DNA from: Glycocaulis sp050485565 | GTDB taxonomy: Bacteria > Pseudomonadota > Alphaproteobacteria > Caulobacterales > Maricaulaceae | Direction of reading: 5' to 3' | NCBI RefSeq assembly: GCF_050485565.1 | Contig: NZ_JBJHBQ010000012.1 | Location: 1-64,000 of the forward strand | Length of the DNA: 64,000 nucleotides | Shown here: positions 24,386 through 33,845 of the stretch, piece after piece | How the letters are laid out: every line of letters begins with the position of its first letter | Position numbering within the stretch: the stretch's first letter is position 1 | Notes under the pieces: model-generated | Told to the model about the DNA's origin: nothing | Databases searched by the model: none | Seen by the model: the letters and a program-made list of their open reading frames with translations, nothing else | Made by a program: the position numbers and the translations under genes

Positions 24386-25750
24386 TCAGGATTCGCCCGG
24401 TTCCACATCCATGGCGATGCCGTCCGGACCAAAGCGCTCGGGCGCCGGATCAAGCACCTCAAAGCGTCCGTTGCGGATGGTGTAGAGCGCAAGGCCACGC
24501 TCCACCGTGCCGTCGGCGCGCAGCCGGAACAGGCCGTCCACGCCCAGGAATCCGTTCGGATCTTCAATGATGGAGCGGTCGATCCCGCCCGTATTGGCGG
24601 CCATCAGGACAGCCAGTGAGGCGGAATCATACCCCAGTCCGGCGAGACGGGAGGGCCGTTCACCGAACGCCGCCTCATAGGCCATCTCGAACCGGGCGCG
24701 CATTTCGGCATCGGGACCGGCAAACCAGCCATTGGCCAGCGCCGGTTCGCGGACGCTATCAGGATTGCGCCACAGCCCGGTGCCGACAAACTTCACCAGC
24801 AGCGGGTCGATATCGGCAAACAGCAGCGAGGGCGCGAGCATGCGCAGATCATCGCCCCCTGCGGGGAGCATCACCACCTGGAACGCACCGCTATCGGCGG
24901 GCCGCCAGCCCTCGCCCGTCATGGCAAGGGCGCGCCCAACCTCCAGACTGCCAATGCCGGCGCGGGCGAGACGGCGGGCCGCCTGGCTCATGGAGTCCAC
25001 GCCGCCCGAATAGACTTCCTCGGCCGTTACCGTGCCGCCAAACTCGGCAGCGGCGGAGCGATAAGCCTGGCTGACCAGCTGCCCATAAGGGGTGGCCGGG
25101 GCCACAATGGCAAAGCGGTCTGCGCCCAGAGCGGCGGTGTAGGACACCACGCGGCGCACTTCTTCCTCTGGCGGGAAGCTCAATAGATAGACGCCGCCAC
25201 CGGCAACACTGGTGTCTGTGGAAAAGGAGATGACGGGAATGTTGGACCGGCGCGCCAGGCTGGAGACCGCGCGCACTTCGGCGGCGAGCAGCGGGCCGAT
25301 GATCATGTCAGCGCCGTCGGCAATGGCTGCTTCGGCAGCGGCTTCCGCGCCGCGAGCCGTGCCTTCAGTATCCTTTGGCAGCAGAACGACATTCTCGACG
25401 CCGCGCTCAAACAGGGCCAGCTCGGCGGCGCGCAGCAAATGGCCGGCCTCTGAGCGCAAGGCAGCCGACGCGCCGGAGAAGGGCAGCAATACGCCGACGC
25501 GCACAAGGTCCACCCCTTCCAGATGCGGCGGGGTGAAGGCCAGACGTTCCGGGCTCATCTCCACACCCAGCACGGCCGGTTCAGGCGGCGCGCCTACGAC
25601 CGGCGATGCGGGTCCCGGCGTGACACCGGGGCCCCCGGTGGTTGCGCCACAAGCCGACAGGAAAAGGGCCGCACCCGCCATACAGGCGGTCACACGCCAA
25701 AGGCCAGCTATTGGCACCAGCGCGCGGGTGGGCAAGATTGCTCTCATCAT
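24386..25750 (-). CDS. LpoA/YraM-like periplasmic-binding lipoprotein
   Basis: 454 residues from the ATG at 25750 (GAGGACG upstream). The signal ends in a lipobox, LFLSACGA. The mature protein is a type I periplasmic-binding fold: VRVGVLLPFSGASAALRSEA, GADMIIGPLLAAEVRAVSSL, NIPVISFSTD and RFAIVAPATPYGQLVSQAYR. This is the YraM/LpoA family (penicillin-binding protein activators), supported by the neighbouring yraN gene, here divergent. In E. coli LpoA the fold stimulates PBP1A; in alphaproteobacteria the role is less clear. A substrate-binding protein of an amino-acid ABC transporter is the alternative, but no transporter genes are nearby. Confidence 0.75.
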   Translation of the reverse strand: MMRAILPTRALVPIAGLWRVTACMAGAALFLSACGATTGGPGVTPGPASPVVGAPPEPAVLGVEMSPERLAFTPPHLEGVDLVRVGVLLPFSGASAALRSEAGHLLRAAELALFERGVENVVLLPKDTEGTARGAEAAAEAAIADGADMIIGPLLAAEVRAVSSLARRSNIPVISFSTDTSVAGGGVYLLSFPPEEEVRRVVSYTAALGADRFAIVAPATPYGQLVSQAYRSAAAEFGGTVTAEEVYSGGVDSMSQAARRLARAGIGSLEVGRALAMTGEGWRPADSGAFQVVMLPAGGDDLRMLAPSLLFADIDPLLVKFVGTGLWRNPDSVREPALANGWFAGPDAEMRARFEMAYEAAFGERPSRLAGLGYDSASLAVLMAANTGGIDRSIIEDPNGFLGVDGLFRLRADGTVERGLALYTIRNGRFEVLDPAPERFGPDGIAMDVEPGES

Positions 25751-25870
25751 GGCTTGCGTCCTCAAAACCGTCTCCCCCGCCTTGTGCCGGCCCGGCCGGA
25801 ACGGAGGCTACCGGCGCGGCCGGTCAGGGGCAACTATGCACCTGCCGAAATCCGTCTGCGAGGGGCGGGC

Positions 25871-26260
25871 ATGACCCGGCATGCGCGCCAGCGGGCCGAA
25901 CGGCGCGGACGGCGCGGGGAGCGGGCCGCCAGCATCCTGCTCATCCTGAAGGGCTGGCGCATTCTGGGGCGGCGGGTGAAGACCCCGCTCGGCGAGATTG
26001 ATCTTATCGCGCGCAAGGGCCGCACGCTCGCCTTCGTCGAGGTGAAATGGCGAAACCGGCGCGAGGCCGCGCGCGAAGCGTTTCATCCGCGCCAGCAGGT
26101 GCGGCTGATGCGGGCCGCCGCCCTGTGGCGTGCGCGGCGCACCGGGCTGGACAGGCTGGCGACGCGTTTTGACCTGATCTGCGTGGCACCCGGACGATGG
26201 CCGGAGCACCTCAAGGGCGTGGCCAGCGCCGATTACGGGCCAGAAAACCATTTGATCTAG
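25871..26260 (+). CDS. yraN: UPF0102 family protein YraN
   Basis: 129 residues from the ATG at 25871 (GAGGGGCGGGC upstream). Restriction-endonuclease-like fold: GRRGERAASILLILKGWRIL, then GEIDLIARKGRTLAFVEVKW (the D..E.K nuclease-type motif), and AFHPRQQVRLMRAA. The biochemical function is unproven; the family is often encoded with rsmI and an LpoA-like gene. Here the LpoA-like gene is divergent 121 bp away, but rsmI is not present between them. comM follows. Confidence 0.88.
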   Translation: MTRHARQRAERRGRRGERAASILLILKGWRILGRRVKTPLGEIDLIARKGRTLAFVEVKWRNRREAAREAFHPRQQVRLMRAAALWRARRTGLDRLATRFDLICVAPGRWPEHLKGVASADYGPENHLI

Positions 26261-26311
26261 CAGGGGTTTGGTAAAAAGTTAATATGACGTCTTGACGTTT
26301 CCGGCAGTTTT

Positions 26312-26326
26312 GTTCTTTTCTTGTTC
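26312..26326 (+). promoter_or_regulatory. LexA (SOS) box upstream of comM
   Basis: GTTCTTTTCTTGTTC is an exact GTTC-N7-GTTC. It lies 98 bases before the comM start in a 163-bp AT-rich gap that otherwise holds no gene. Confidence 0.7.
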
Positions 26327-26423
26327 TGGTTTTATACCGGCCTGTTCATGCGTTCTGTGGATAAATGGTAAATCCCGGCGACCAGAATTGAATTTGTTCA
26401 GTGAATGAATTTCGGAGGCAAAG

Positions 26424-27989
26424 ATGAGCGCCTACACCCATTCTGCCTCGTTTGAAGGTGCTAATGCGCGCCTTGTCGATGTTCAGGTGCAGATTGCCGG
26501 CGGCACCCCGGCCTTCAGCGTGGTCGGGCTGGCCGACAAGGCGGTGGCCGAAAGCCGCGAACGCGTGCGGGCCGCCTTTGCCGCCATCGGCCTGTCGCTG
26601 CCCGGCCAGCGCCTGATCGTCAATCTGGCACCCGCTGACCGGCCGAAGGAAGGCGCCCATTTCGATCTGCCGATCGCCATTGGCATACTGATCGCGATGG
26701 GCGTGCTCCCCCCCGAGGCGGGGTCTGAATATCTGGCGATGGGGGAGCTGGGCCTTGATGGCTCGATATCGCCCGCGCCGGGCGCGCTGCCAGCCGCCAT
26801 GCTGGCCGTGGAGCAGGAAACCGGCTTTATCTGCGCGAAGGATAGCGGGCCGGAAGCGGCCTGGGCGGGGGGCGAGCTGGCCATTCTTGCCCCGGCCTCA
26901 CTCATCCAGCTTATCAATCATTTCAAGGGCGGGCAGGCGCTCGCCCGGCCCCAGCCAGGAGATCTGGTGGAGGGGCCGCGCTTTAAGGACATGCGTGATG
27001 TGCGCGGGCAGGAGACCGCCAAGCGCGCGCTGGAAATCGCCATGGCTGGCGGCCACAACATCTTGTTCATCGGGCCGCCGGGTTCTGGCAAGTCCATGCT
27101 GGCCGAGCGGGCTCCGGGCCTTCTGCCGCCCCTGTCAGCCAAGGAATTGCTGGAGATTTCGACCGTTCAGTCGGTCGCCGGGCTATTGCAGCGCGGGGAG
27201 CTGAGCCGGGCGCGGCCATTTCGTGCGCCGCACCATTCTGCCTCGATGGCCGCGATGGTCGGTGGCGGCACGCGCGTGCGCCCCGGCGAAGCCTCTCTGG
27301 CCCATAATGGCGTGCTGTTCTTGGATGAATTGCCGGAATTTCACCCGCAAGTGCTCGATTCCCTGCGCCAGCCGCTGGAAACCGGCGAGATCGCGGTGGC
27401 GCGCGCCAATGCCCGCATCACATTCCCGGCCCGGTTCCAGCTGGTCGCGGCGATGAATCCCTGCCGCTGCGGCTGGGCAGGCGCAGACGGGCGCGCTTGC
27501 GCGCGCGGTAAAAATTGCGCGGAAAGCTATCAGGCACGCATTTCCGGCCCGATGATGGACCGGATCGATCTGCAGATCGAGGTGCCGCCGGTGACGCCTG
27601 CAGACCTTGCCCTGCCGCCCGCGCACGAAGGCACGGCCGAGATCGCCGCGCGCGTGGCAAAAGCGCGGGAGGTGCAGGAGGCGCGCGGCGCGCTCAATGC
27701 GCGGCTGTCGGGCGAGGCGCTGGACCGGATTGCCGAGCCTGACGCCGCCGGTCGCGAGTTATTGTCGCGCGCCGCTGAGGCCATGGGGCTGACTGCGCGC
27801 AGCTATCACCGCGTGCTGCGCACCGCGCGCACCATCGCCGATCTGGATGGTGTGGAGGGTGTGCGCCGCATCCATATTGCAGAGGCGCTGAGCGCCAGGC
27901 GCACCACCCGCCCTGCCGGGACGCCCGCAGGGTGGCCAGCGCTCGCAGACGGGGGAGAAAAATCACTCCGGCATTCGACGCTTCGTTAA
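26424..27989 (+). CDS. comM: YifB/ComM-type Mg-chelatase-like AAA+ ATPase
   Basis: 521 residues, with GGAGGCAAAG before the ATG. Hexameric helicase that promotes branch migration during integration of transformed single-stranded DNA. The N-terminal domain (residues 1-190) reads VDVQVQIAGGTPAFSVVGLA, ESRERVRAAFAAIG and NLAPADRPKEGAHFDLPIAI. The AAA+ core has Walker A GPPGSGKSM (about residue 217), Walker B NGVLFLDELPEF, the HHSAS segment, and a zinc-like CRCG...C..C cluster (MNPCRCGW, ACARGKNC). The LexA-type box upstream suggests damage induction. No competence pilus genes lie nearby. Confidence 0.93.
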   Translation: MSAYTHSASFEGANARLVDVQVQIAGGTPAFSVVGLADKAVAESRERVRAAFAAIGLSLPGQRLIVNLAPADRPKEGAHFDLPIAIGILIAMGVLPPEAGSEYLAMGELGLDGSISPAPGALPAAMLAVEQETGFICAKDSGPEAAWAGGELAILAPASLIQLINHFKGGQALARPQPGDLVEGPRFKDMRDVRGQETAKRALEIAMAGGHNILFIGPPGSGKSMLAERAPGLLPPLSAKELLEISTVQSVAGLLQRGELSRARPFRAPHHSASMAAMVGGGTRVRPGEASLAHNGVLFLDELPEFHPQVLDSLRQPLETGEIAVARANARITFPARFQLVAAMNPCRCGWAGADGRACARGKNCAESYQARISGPMMDRIDLQIEVPPVTPADLALPPAHEGTAEIAARVAKAREVQEARGALNARLSGEALDRIAEPDAAGRELLSRAAEAMGLTARSYHRVLRTARTIADLDGVEGVRRIHIAEALSARRTTRPAGTPAGWPALADGGEKSLRHSTLR

Positions 27990-28013
27990 CCTGACCGGCA
28001 TTAGCGTCGCACC

Positions 28014-29936
28014 ATGACCCATGCCCTGCCGCCCTCCTCTCCGGACCCTTCTCCGGCCCCGTCCCTGGCCACCTCAGCAGACGGCGCGCCTGCCGATGAA
28101 GGCGCGGTGCCCGTCATGGCCGCGTCCACGGCCTTGCGCGGCGTGTTTGATGCCATTGGCGAGCTGGTCATCGTGCGTGACCGGGACGGGCGTCTGAGCG
28201 ATGTGAACGGCGCGTTCCTGCGCGCCTTTGGCGGAACGCGCGAAGACTGGACAGGGCGCTGGTTCGCGGTCGCTCCCGCTTTTGGCGAGAGCGCATCACA
28301 CCGGCGCTATGATGTGGCGATGCGCACCCGCACCGGGCCGGTCTGGATCGAGTGGTCGGAGACCCTCACCGCTGACGGCTCGATCATCGCGGTCGGCCGC
28401 GACGTGACCGAGCAGCGCAGCCAGGTCCAGCGCGAGAGCGAGGCCGCGCGCGGCAAGGGCGTGTTCTTTGCCGCCGTCACCCATGAATTGCGCACGCCCC
28501 TGTCGGGCGCGCTGGGCACGGCGCGCCTGCTGGAAGATACCGGGCTGAAGCCCGATCAGGCCGCCTATGTGGCGGCCCTCAAAGCCAGTGCCAGCCATGC
28601 GCTGAAGCTCATTGACGACATTCTCGACCTCTCCCGGCTGGAGGCCGGCAAGCTGGAACTCCGGCCAGAGGCCATGGACCCGTCGAGGCTGGTTGAAGAG
28701 GTGTGCGAGCTGTTGTCGGAGAAGGCCGCCGAAAAGGGGCTGGCGCTCGCCCACGCGCAGGGGCCGGGCGTGCCTGCCCAGATCAGGGCCGATCCGGCAC
28801 GGCTGAAACAGATACTCTATAATCTGGCAGGTAATGCGGTGAAATTCACCCGCGAGGGCGGGGTGCTGGTCACGCTTGAGGCCGAAAATAATAGTCTGCG
28901 CCTGTCGGTCCGGGATACCGGCCCCGGTATCACCCCGTCCGATCAGGCCCGCCTGTTCGAGCAGTTCGAGCGCGGCGCGGCCGAACGCGATAATAGCGCG
29001 CCGGGCGCGGGGCTGGGCCTTGCCATGGTCAAGCGTCTGGCCGAGGCCATGGACGGCGAGGTGGGCGTGCGCTCTCAGCCCGGCGAAGGAGCGCTGTTCT
29101 GGTTCACCTTCCAGCCGGAAGTGCTGCAGCGCGCGCCGGTGCACCGTCCGCTGGCGGGGCGGCGCATTCTGATCGCGACACCGTGTTCCATCGAATCCGA
29201 TGCCCTGGTTCTGCACGCCGAAACGCTGGGCGCCTGGGCGGAAAACTGTAGCAGTCAGGGACAGCTTGTGGCGCGGGCGCAGGCGGTGCGCCCCGATATC
29301 GTCATTCTTGATGATGGCTGGACCGAGGATGCCTCGGCGCTGGCAGCCGCCGGATGTGCGGGGCGGATTCTCGCTCTTGCCCGCCCGCGCACCAAGGCAC
29401 GCTATACCGGCAAGGACCGTCCGGCGGGGATTGATGGCTGGCTGGTCGCGCCGGTGCGGGCAAGCTCGCTGGCCCGGTTTGCGCTGGGCAAGAGTTCGGG
29501 CGATGAAAAGCGCGAGAGCGAGGTGCGCGGCCCGGTACTCGCCGGCTACCGCATCCTTCTGGCCGAGGACGATCCGGTAAACGCGCTGATCGCACGCACG
29601 CTTCTGACCCGTTTGGGTGCCAGCGTTGTCATGGCGGCGACCGGGCGCGAAGCGGTGCTGGAAGCCTCACAAGGCGGGCTGGATGCCGCGCTGCTGGATT
29701 TGCGCATGCCGGAGCTGGACGGGCGCGACGCGGCGGCCCAGATCCGCGCCTTGCCGGGCGAGCCCGGCTCTGTCCCGCTCGTTGCGCTGACGGCCAATGC
29801 GACCGAGTCTGACCGCGATGCCTGCCTTGCTGCCGGCATGGACGCCTTCCTTGCCAAGCCGGTTGACCCTGACGAGCTGGCGAGCGTCCTCTCCGGCTTG
29901 TGCGGCGGGCAAATCCGCGCAAGGCTGAGCGCCTAG
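28014..29936 (+). CDS. Hybrid histidine kinase with degenerate and canonical receiver domains (ShkA-like)
   Basis: 640 residues, no membrane segment, so cytoplasmic. Order: PAS (about 40-135), DHp with phospho-acceptor H157 (FFAAVTHELRTPLSGAL), ATPase (NLAGNAVKFT, RDTGPGITPSD, GAGLGLAMVKRL), a first receiver-like domain (about 383-500) and a second receiver (about 515-635). The first lacks the acidic pair (RRILIATPCSIES) and the conserved lysine. The second is canonical, with AEDDPVN, D562 in LLDLRMPELDG, and FLAKPVD. This DHp-CA-Rec1-Rec2 plan matches Caulobacter ShkA, in which c-di-GMP binds Rec1 and frees the kinase. From memory, ShkA uses an aromatic/Pro/Arg set on Rec1; here W476, P480 and R482 in DGWLVAPVR are similarly spaced. 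It starts 25 bp after comM and is followed by an AmpG-type permease. Confidence 0.85.
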   Translation: MTHALPPSSPDPSPAPSLATSADGAPADEGAVPVMAASTALRGVFDAIGELVIVRDRDGRLSDVNGAFLRAFGGTREDWTGRWFAVAPAFGESASHRRYDVAMRTRTGPVWIEWSETLTADGSIIAVGRDVTEQRSQVQRESEAARGKGVFFAAVTHELRTPLSGALGTARLLEDTGLKPDQAAYVAALKASASHALKLIDDILDLSRLEAGKLELRPEAMDPSRLVEEVCELLSEKAAEKGLALAHAQGPGVPAQIRADPARLKQILYNLAGNAVKFTREGGVLVTLEAENNSLRLSVRDTGPGITPSDQARLFEQFERGAAERDNSAPGAGLGLAMVKRLAEAMDGEVGVRSQPGEGALFWFTFQPEVLQRAPVHRPLAGRRILIATPCSIESDALVLHAETLGAWAENCSSQGQLVARAQAVRPDIVILDDGWTEDASALAAAGCAGRILALARPRTKARYTGKDRPAGIDGWLVAPVRASSLARFALGKSSGDEKRESEVRGPVLAGYRILLAEDDPVNALIARTLLTRLGASVVMAATGREAVLEASQGGLDAALLDLRMPELDGRDAAAQIRALPGEPGSVPLVALTANATESDRDACLAAGMDAFLAKPVDPDELASVLSGLCGGQIRARLSA

Positions 29937-29963
29937 ACAGGGCCAGCCCGGAGCGCGCTTTCC

Positions 29964-31394
29964 ATGACCGATATCAGTGCCGAGCGCCAGAGCGAGCGCC
30001 GCAGCCTTCTGGGCTCGGTAGTGGCACTGGGCTGGCGGCGCTCGGCCGTCATGCTGCTTTTGGGGTTCTCGGCCGGACTTCCCATCCTGCTGGTCTTCTC
30101 CACGCTGTCGGCCTGGTTGCGGCTGGAAGGTGTGTCACGCACCGAGATCGGGTTTTTTGCCTGGGCGGGCATGGCCTACACATTCAAATTCATGTGGTCG
30201 CCACTCGTTGACCGGCTGCCCTTACCCTTCCTTGACCGGCTGCTCGGGCGGCGGCGCTCCTGGATATTGCTGGCACAGGCGGTTGTGATCGGCGCGATAC
30301 TGCTCGCCTCCACGGCGACGCCCTCCACCGGGCTTTTCGTGATTGCACTGGCGACCGTGATGATCGCCTTTGGCTCGGCGACACAGGACATTGCGCTGGA
30401 TGCCTGGCGGATTGATGTCGCCGAGGATGAGTATCAGGCCCTGCTGGTGGCGATTTATCAGTGGGGCTACCGCTTTGGCATGATCGCCGCGGGCGCAGGC
30501 GCGCTGGTGATGGCCGATTTTGGCGGGTTTTCCTTTGCCTACACCGTGCTCGCCGCCCTCATGCTGATCGGCGTGGCGGGCGTGTTCCTGGCCCCGGAGC
30601 CCGCGCGTCCCAAAGCGCTGGGCGGCGGCACCGAAGCCATTGAGGGCGCGGTAAAGGGCAACCCAGTGGGGGAGGCGGCTGCCTGGCTCTACTCGGCCGT
30701 GGTCGCGCCGTTTGTCGATTTCGTTGTGCGCTATCGCTGGATCGCGCTGCTTATCCTCACCCTGATCGGTGCCTATAGGCTCAATGATTTCGTGCTCGGC
30801 TTCATGGCCTATCCCTTCTATGTGGATATGGGCTATACGCTGTCTGAAATCGGCGCGGTATCAAAGGTTTACGGCGTATTTGCCATGCTGGCGGGCGCCA
30901 TGATGGCCGGTGTCGCCGCCACGCGCTGGGGCGTTTATCCGGTGCTGATGGTGGGCGCGATCATCAGCGCGGTCTCGGCGCTGGCCTTCACCTGGCTGGC
31001 GCTCCTCCAGCCGACCGGCGAGATCACCATGGTCAATGGCGCAGAACTGACCCCGTGGCCGCAGGAGAAGAACCCCTCCATCCTCTATCTGACGCTGGCC
31101 ATCACGGCGGAAAATGTGGCCGGTGGCTGGGCGGGTACGGCCCTCATCGCCTATATGTCGAGCCTGACCAACCGGGCCTTCTCGGCGACGCAATACGCGC
31201 TCTTCAGCTCGTTCTACGCCCTGCCGGGCAAGCTCTTTGGCGGGTTTTCCGGCATCATGGTGGACTCTCTTGGCTATGCCAATTTCTTCACCACCACCGC
31301 GCTCATCGGTGCGCCAGCGGTGCTGCTGGTCTGGATCGTGATGCGCTGGCGGGCCGCGCGCGAAGTCGCCGCCCACAAGCCCCAGATCAGCTAG
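29964..31394 (+). CDS. AmpG-family MFS permease
   Basis: 476 residues with about 12 to 14 hydrophobic segments. The AmpG family imports anhydromuropeptides from peptidoglycan turnover. Motifs: LGFSAGLPILLVFSTLSAWL in helix 1, TEIGFFAWAGMAYTFKFMWS PL-type loop with DRLPLPFL, the RRRSWILLAQ segment, and FGSATQDIALDAWRIDVAED. The second half has VAGGWAGTALIAYMSSLTN and FSATQYALFSSFYALPGK, matching AmpG. It begins 28 bp after the hybrid kinase stop. No AmpD, NagZ or beta-lactamase gene is in the window. It converges with maeB. Confidence 0.82.
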   Translation: MTDISAERQSERRSLLGSVVALGWRRSAVMLLLGFSAGLPILLVFSTLSAWLRLEGVSRTEIGFFAWAGMAYTFKFMWSPLVDRLPLPFLDRLLGRRRSWILLAQAVVIGAILLASTATPSTGLFVIALATVMIAFGSATQDIALDAWRIDVAEDEYQALLVAIYQWGYRFGMIAAGAGALVMADFGGFSFAYTVLAALMLIGVAGVFLAPEPARPKALGGGTEAIEGAVKGNPVGEAAAWLYSAVVAPFVDFVVRYRWIALLILTLIGAYRLNDFVLGFMAYPFYVDMGYTLSEIGAVSKVYGVFAMLAGAMMAGVAATRWGVYPVLMVGAIISAVSALAFTWLALLQPTGEITMVNGAELTPWPQEKNPSILYLTLAITAENVAGGWAGTALIAYMSSLTNRAFSATQYALFSSFYALPGKLFGGFSGIMVDSLGYANFFTTTALIGAPAVLLVWIVMRWRAAREVAAHKPQIS

Positions 31395-31400
31395 AAACAA

Positions 31401-33683
31401 TCAGCTAGTTTCGCTCCGCTCCGCCGAGAGGTCATGTGCGGCCAGCGCCGCGAGGGTGAGGATATCGGCCACGCCCGCGCCGAGGCGCGCGATCTGCACC
31501 GGCTTTTCCAGCCCCAACAGCATCGGACCCAGCACCGTCGCGCCGCCTGCAGCGCGCAACAGCTTGGTGGAGATGGAGGCGGAATGAATGGCCGGCATGA
31601 TCAGCACATTGGCCGGGCCGGTCAGGCGCGAGAACGGGTAGAGCCGGGTATGGTCGGGGTCGAGCGCCACATCGGCATTCATCTCGCCCTCGTATTCAAA
31701 ATCGGGGCTGCGGGCGTCGAGAAGGCGAACCGCCTCGCGTATCTTCTCCGAGCGCTCACCGGCAGGGTTGCCGAAAGTGGAGTAGGAGAGCAGCGCCACG
31801 CGCGGCTCCACCCCGAAACGCCGCGCGGCAGAAGCCGCCTCGCACGCCATATCGGCCATGGCCTCAGCACTTGGAAATTCGGTGACATTGGTGTCGGCGA
31901 TGAAGAGCGTGCGCCCGCGTGACAGCACCAGCGACATGCCCATCACCCGCTCACCGGGCTTGGGGTCCAGCGCCATCTGCACATCGGCCAGGGCTTGGGC
32001 GTAATTGCGCGTGGTGCCGGTCACCAGGCCATGGGCATCGCCCAGGGCCACCATGCAGGCGGCAAACACGTTGCGGTCATTATTGACCATGCGCTGCACG
32101 TCGCGTTTGAGATAACCGCGTCTTTGCAGACGCTTGAACAGCCAGTCGGCATAGACCGCATTGTTCTCGGAGAGGCGCGCATTGAGGATTTCAATGGAGC
32201 CTTCAGGCACGCCGACAAGGCGCATATTGGCTTTGGTGGTTTCCTCCCGGCCGACCAGCACCGCCTTGCCAAGCCCTTGCGTCTGGAAGGCGTGGGCGGC
32301 GCGGATAACCGTCGGCTCCTCGCCTTCGGCAAAAACAATCGTCTTGCGGTCTGCGGCGCGCACTTCCTCGTGCAGGGCCTGCAAAATGGCCGCTGTGGGG
32401 TCCAGCCGCTGGGCGAGGGTCGCCTTGTAAGCTTCCATATCGGCGATGGGGCGGCGGGCAACGCCGGAATCCATCGCGGCTTGTGCCACATAAGGCGGGA
32501 CATGGCTGATCAGGCGCGGATCGAACGGAGCCGGGATGATGTAATCCTTGCCGAAGCTGGGGCGTGATCCGTGATAGGCAGCGGCCACCTCGTCTGGCAC
32601 ATCCTCGCGCGCCAGCTCGGCCAGCGCGCGGGCGGCAGCAACTTTCATCTCTTCATTGATGGTGCGCGCGCGGACATCCAGCGCGCCGCGAAAAATGTAA
32701 GGAAAGCCCAGCACGTTGTTGACCTGATTGGGATAATCAGAGCGGCCGGTGGCCATGATCGCGTCTGAACGCGCCTCGCGTACTTCTTCCGGCGTGATTT
32801 CCGGATCGGGATTGGCCATGGCGAAGATGATCGGATCAGCCGCCATGGACTTTATCATCGCCTTGTTGACCGCGCCCTTCACCGACAGGCCGATAAAACA
32901 GTCCGCCCCGTCCAGCGCCTCTTCCAGCGTACGCTTGTCCGTCTCGGCGGCATGGGCCGATTTCCACTGGTTCATGCCGTTGGTGCGGCCCTTGTAGATG
33001 ACGCCCTTGGTGTCACACAGGATCGCATTGTCGTGGGCGACGCCCATGGATTTGATAAGCTCCAGCACCGCGATACCGGCAGCGCCCGCGCCGTTCACGA
33101 CGACTTTGAGATCCTTGATGTCGCGCCCTGACAATTCACAGGCATTGATGATGCCGGCAGCGGAGATGATGGCCGTGCCGTGCTGGTCATCATGGAAGAC
33201 CGGGATATCGAGCAGCTCGCGCAGGCGCTCCTCGATGATGAAGCAGTCCGGCCCCTTGATGTCTTCCAGATTGATGCCGCCGAACGTATTGCCGAAGCGG
33301 CGCACGCATTCGATGAAGGCTTCCGGGTCGTTTTCCTCCACCTCGATATCGATGGCGTCGATATCGGCAAAGCGCTTGAACAGGACCGCCTTGCCTTCCA
33401 TCACCGGCTTGGAGGCAGCAGGGCCCAGATCACCCAGGCCCAGAATGGCCGTCCCGTTGGAGATGACGGCGACGAAATTGCCCTTGGAGGTATAGTCATA
33501 GACCGCGTCCGGGTTGGCATGGATCGCCTTTACCGGCGCGGCAACACCGGGTGAGTAGGCCAGCGAGAGATCACGCTGGGTGGCCATCGGCTTGGTCGCG
33601 CGCAGGGCGATCTTTCCGGCAGGCGTCTGGCGGTGAAAGGCCAGAGCTTCTTCATCGTCCACGCGCGGCTTGCGATCTGTCAT
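31401..33683 (-). CDS. maeB: NADP-dependent malic enzyme with phosphotransacetylase-like domain
   Basis: 760 residues, the size of the MaeB-type fusion. It oxidatively decarboxylates malate to pyruvate. The N-terminal malic domain shows LSLAYSPGVAAPVKAI, NGTAILGLGDLGPAASKPVM, IEVEENDPEAFIECVRR, FHDDQHGTAIISAAG, VVNGAGAAGIAVLEL and IFAMANPDPEITPEE. The C-terminal half (about 430-760) is related to phosphotransacetylase (EPTVIRAAHAFQTQGLGKAV, MIPAIHSASISTKLL), which in these enzymes is catalytically inactive and senses metabolites. The gene is convergent with the permease and divergent from mutS. Confidence 0.94.
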   Translation of the reverse strand: MTDRKPRVDDEEALAFHRQTPAGKIALRATKPMATQRDLSLAYSPGVAAPVKAIHANPDAVYDYTSKGNFVAVISNGTAILGLGDLGPAASKPVMEGKAVLFKRFADIDAIDIEVEENDPEAFIECVRRFGNTFGGINLEDIKGPDCFIIEERLRELLDIPVFHDDQHGTAIISAAGIINACELSGRDIKDLKVVVNGAGAAGIAVLELIKSMGVAHDNAILCDTKGVIYKGRTNGMNQWKSAHAAETDKRTLEEALDGADCFIGLSVKGAVNKAMIKSMAADPIIFAMANPDPEITPEEVREARSDAIMATGRSDYPNQVNNVLGFPYIFRGALDVRARTINEEMKVAAARALAELAREDVPDEVAAAYHGSRPSFGKDYIIPAPFDPRLISHVPPYVAQAAMDSGVARRPIADMEAYKATLAQRLDPTAAILQALHEEVRAADRKTIVFAEGEEPTVIRAAHAFQTQGLGKAVLVGREETTKANMRLVGVPEGSIEILNARLSENNAVYADWLFKRLQRRGYLKRDVQRMVNNDRNVFAACMVALGDAHGLVTGTTRNYAQALADVQMALDPKPGERVMGMSLVLSRGRTLFIADTNVTEFPSAEAMADMACEAASAARRFGVEPRVALLSYSTFGNPAGERSEKIREAVRLLDARSPDFEYEGEMNADVALDPDHTRLYPFSRLTGPANVLIMPAIHSASISTKLLRAAGGATVLGPMLLGLEKPVQIARLGAGVADILTLAALAAHDLSAERSETS

Positions 33684-33845
33684 TGAGGGGGTCCGTCAGG
33701 GCAGGTGTCAGCGGGGTCAGGGTGCAGGCTTCACCCAAGCCTAGACGCTCCCGCACCAGAAGCGAAAGCCTGTTTAGCCAGCGCAAAAACGTGTCCCTCT
33801 GGCCTGCCCCCTTGCGGGCAGCAGGCGGAGAGTTAATTTGCCGCC

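Noticed and set aside
27985..28013. CtrA site upstream of the hybrid kinase
   Set aside because: Only a TTAAC half-site is present; the second half is not at N7 spacing.
31385..31407. Duplicate ATCAGCTAG at the permease-maeB junction
   Set aside because: The two copies carry ordinary stop codons of convergent genes; nine bases is too short to claim a site.
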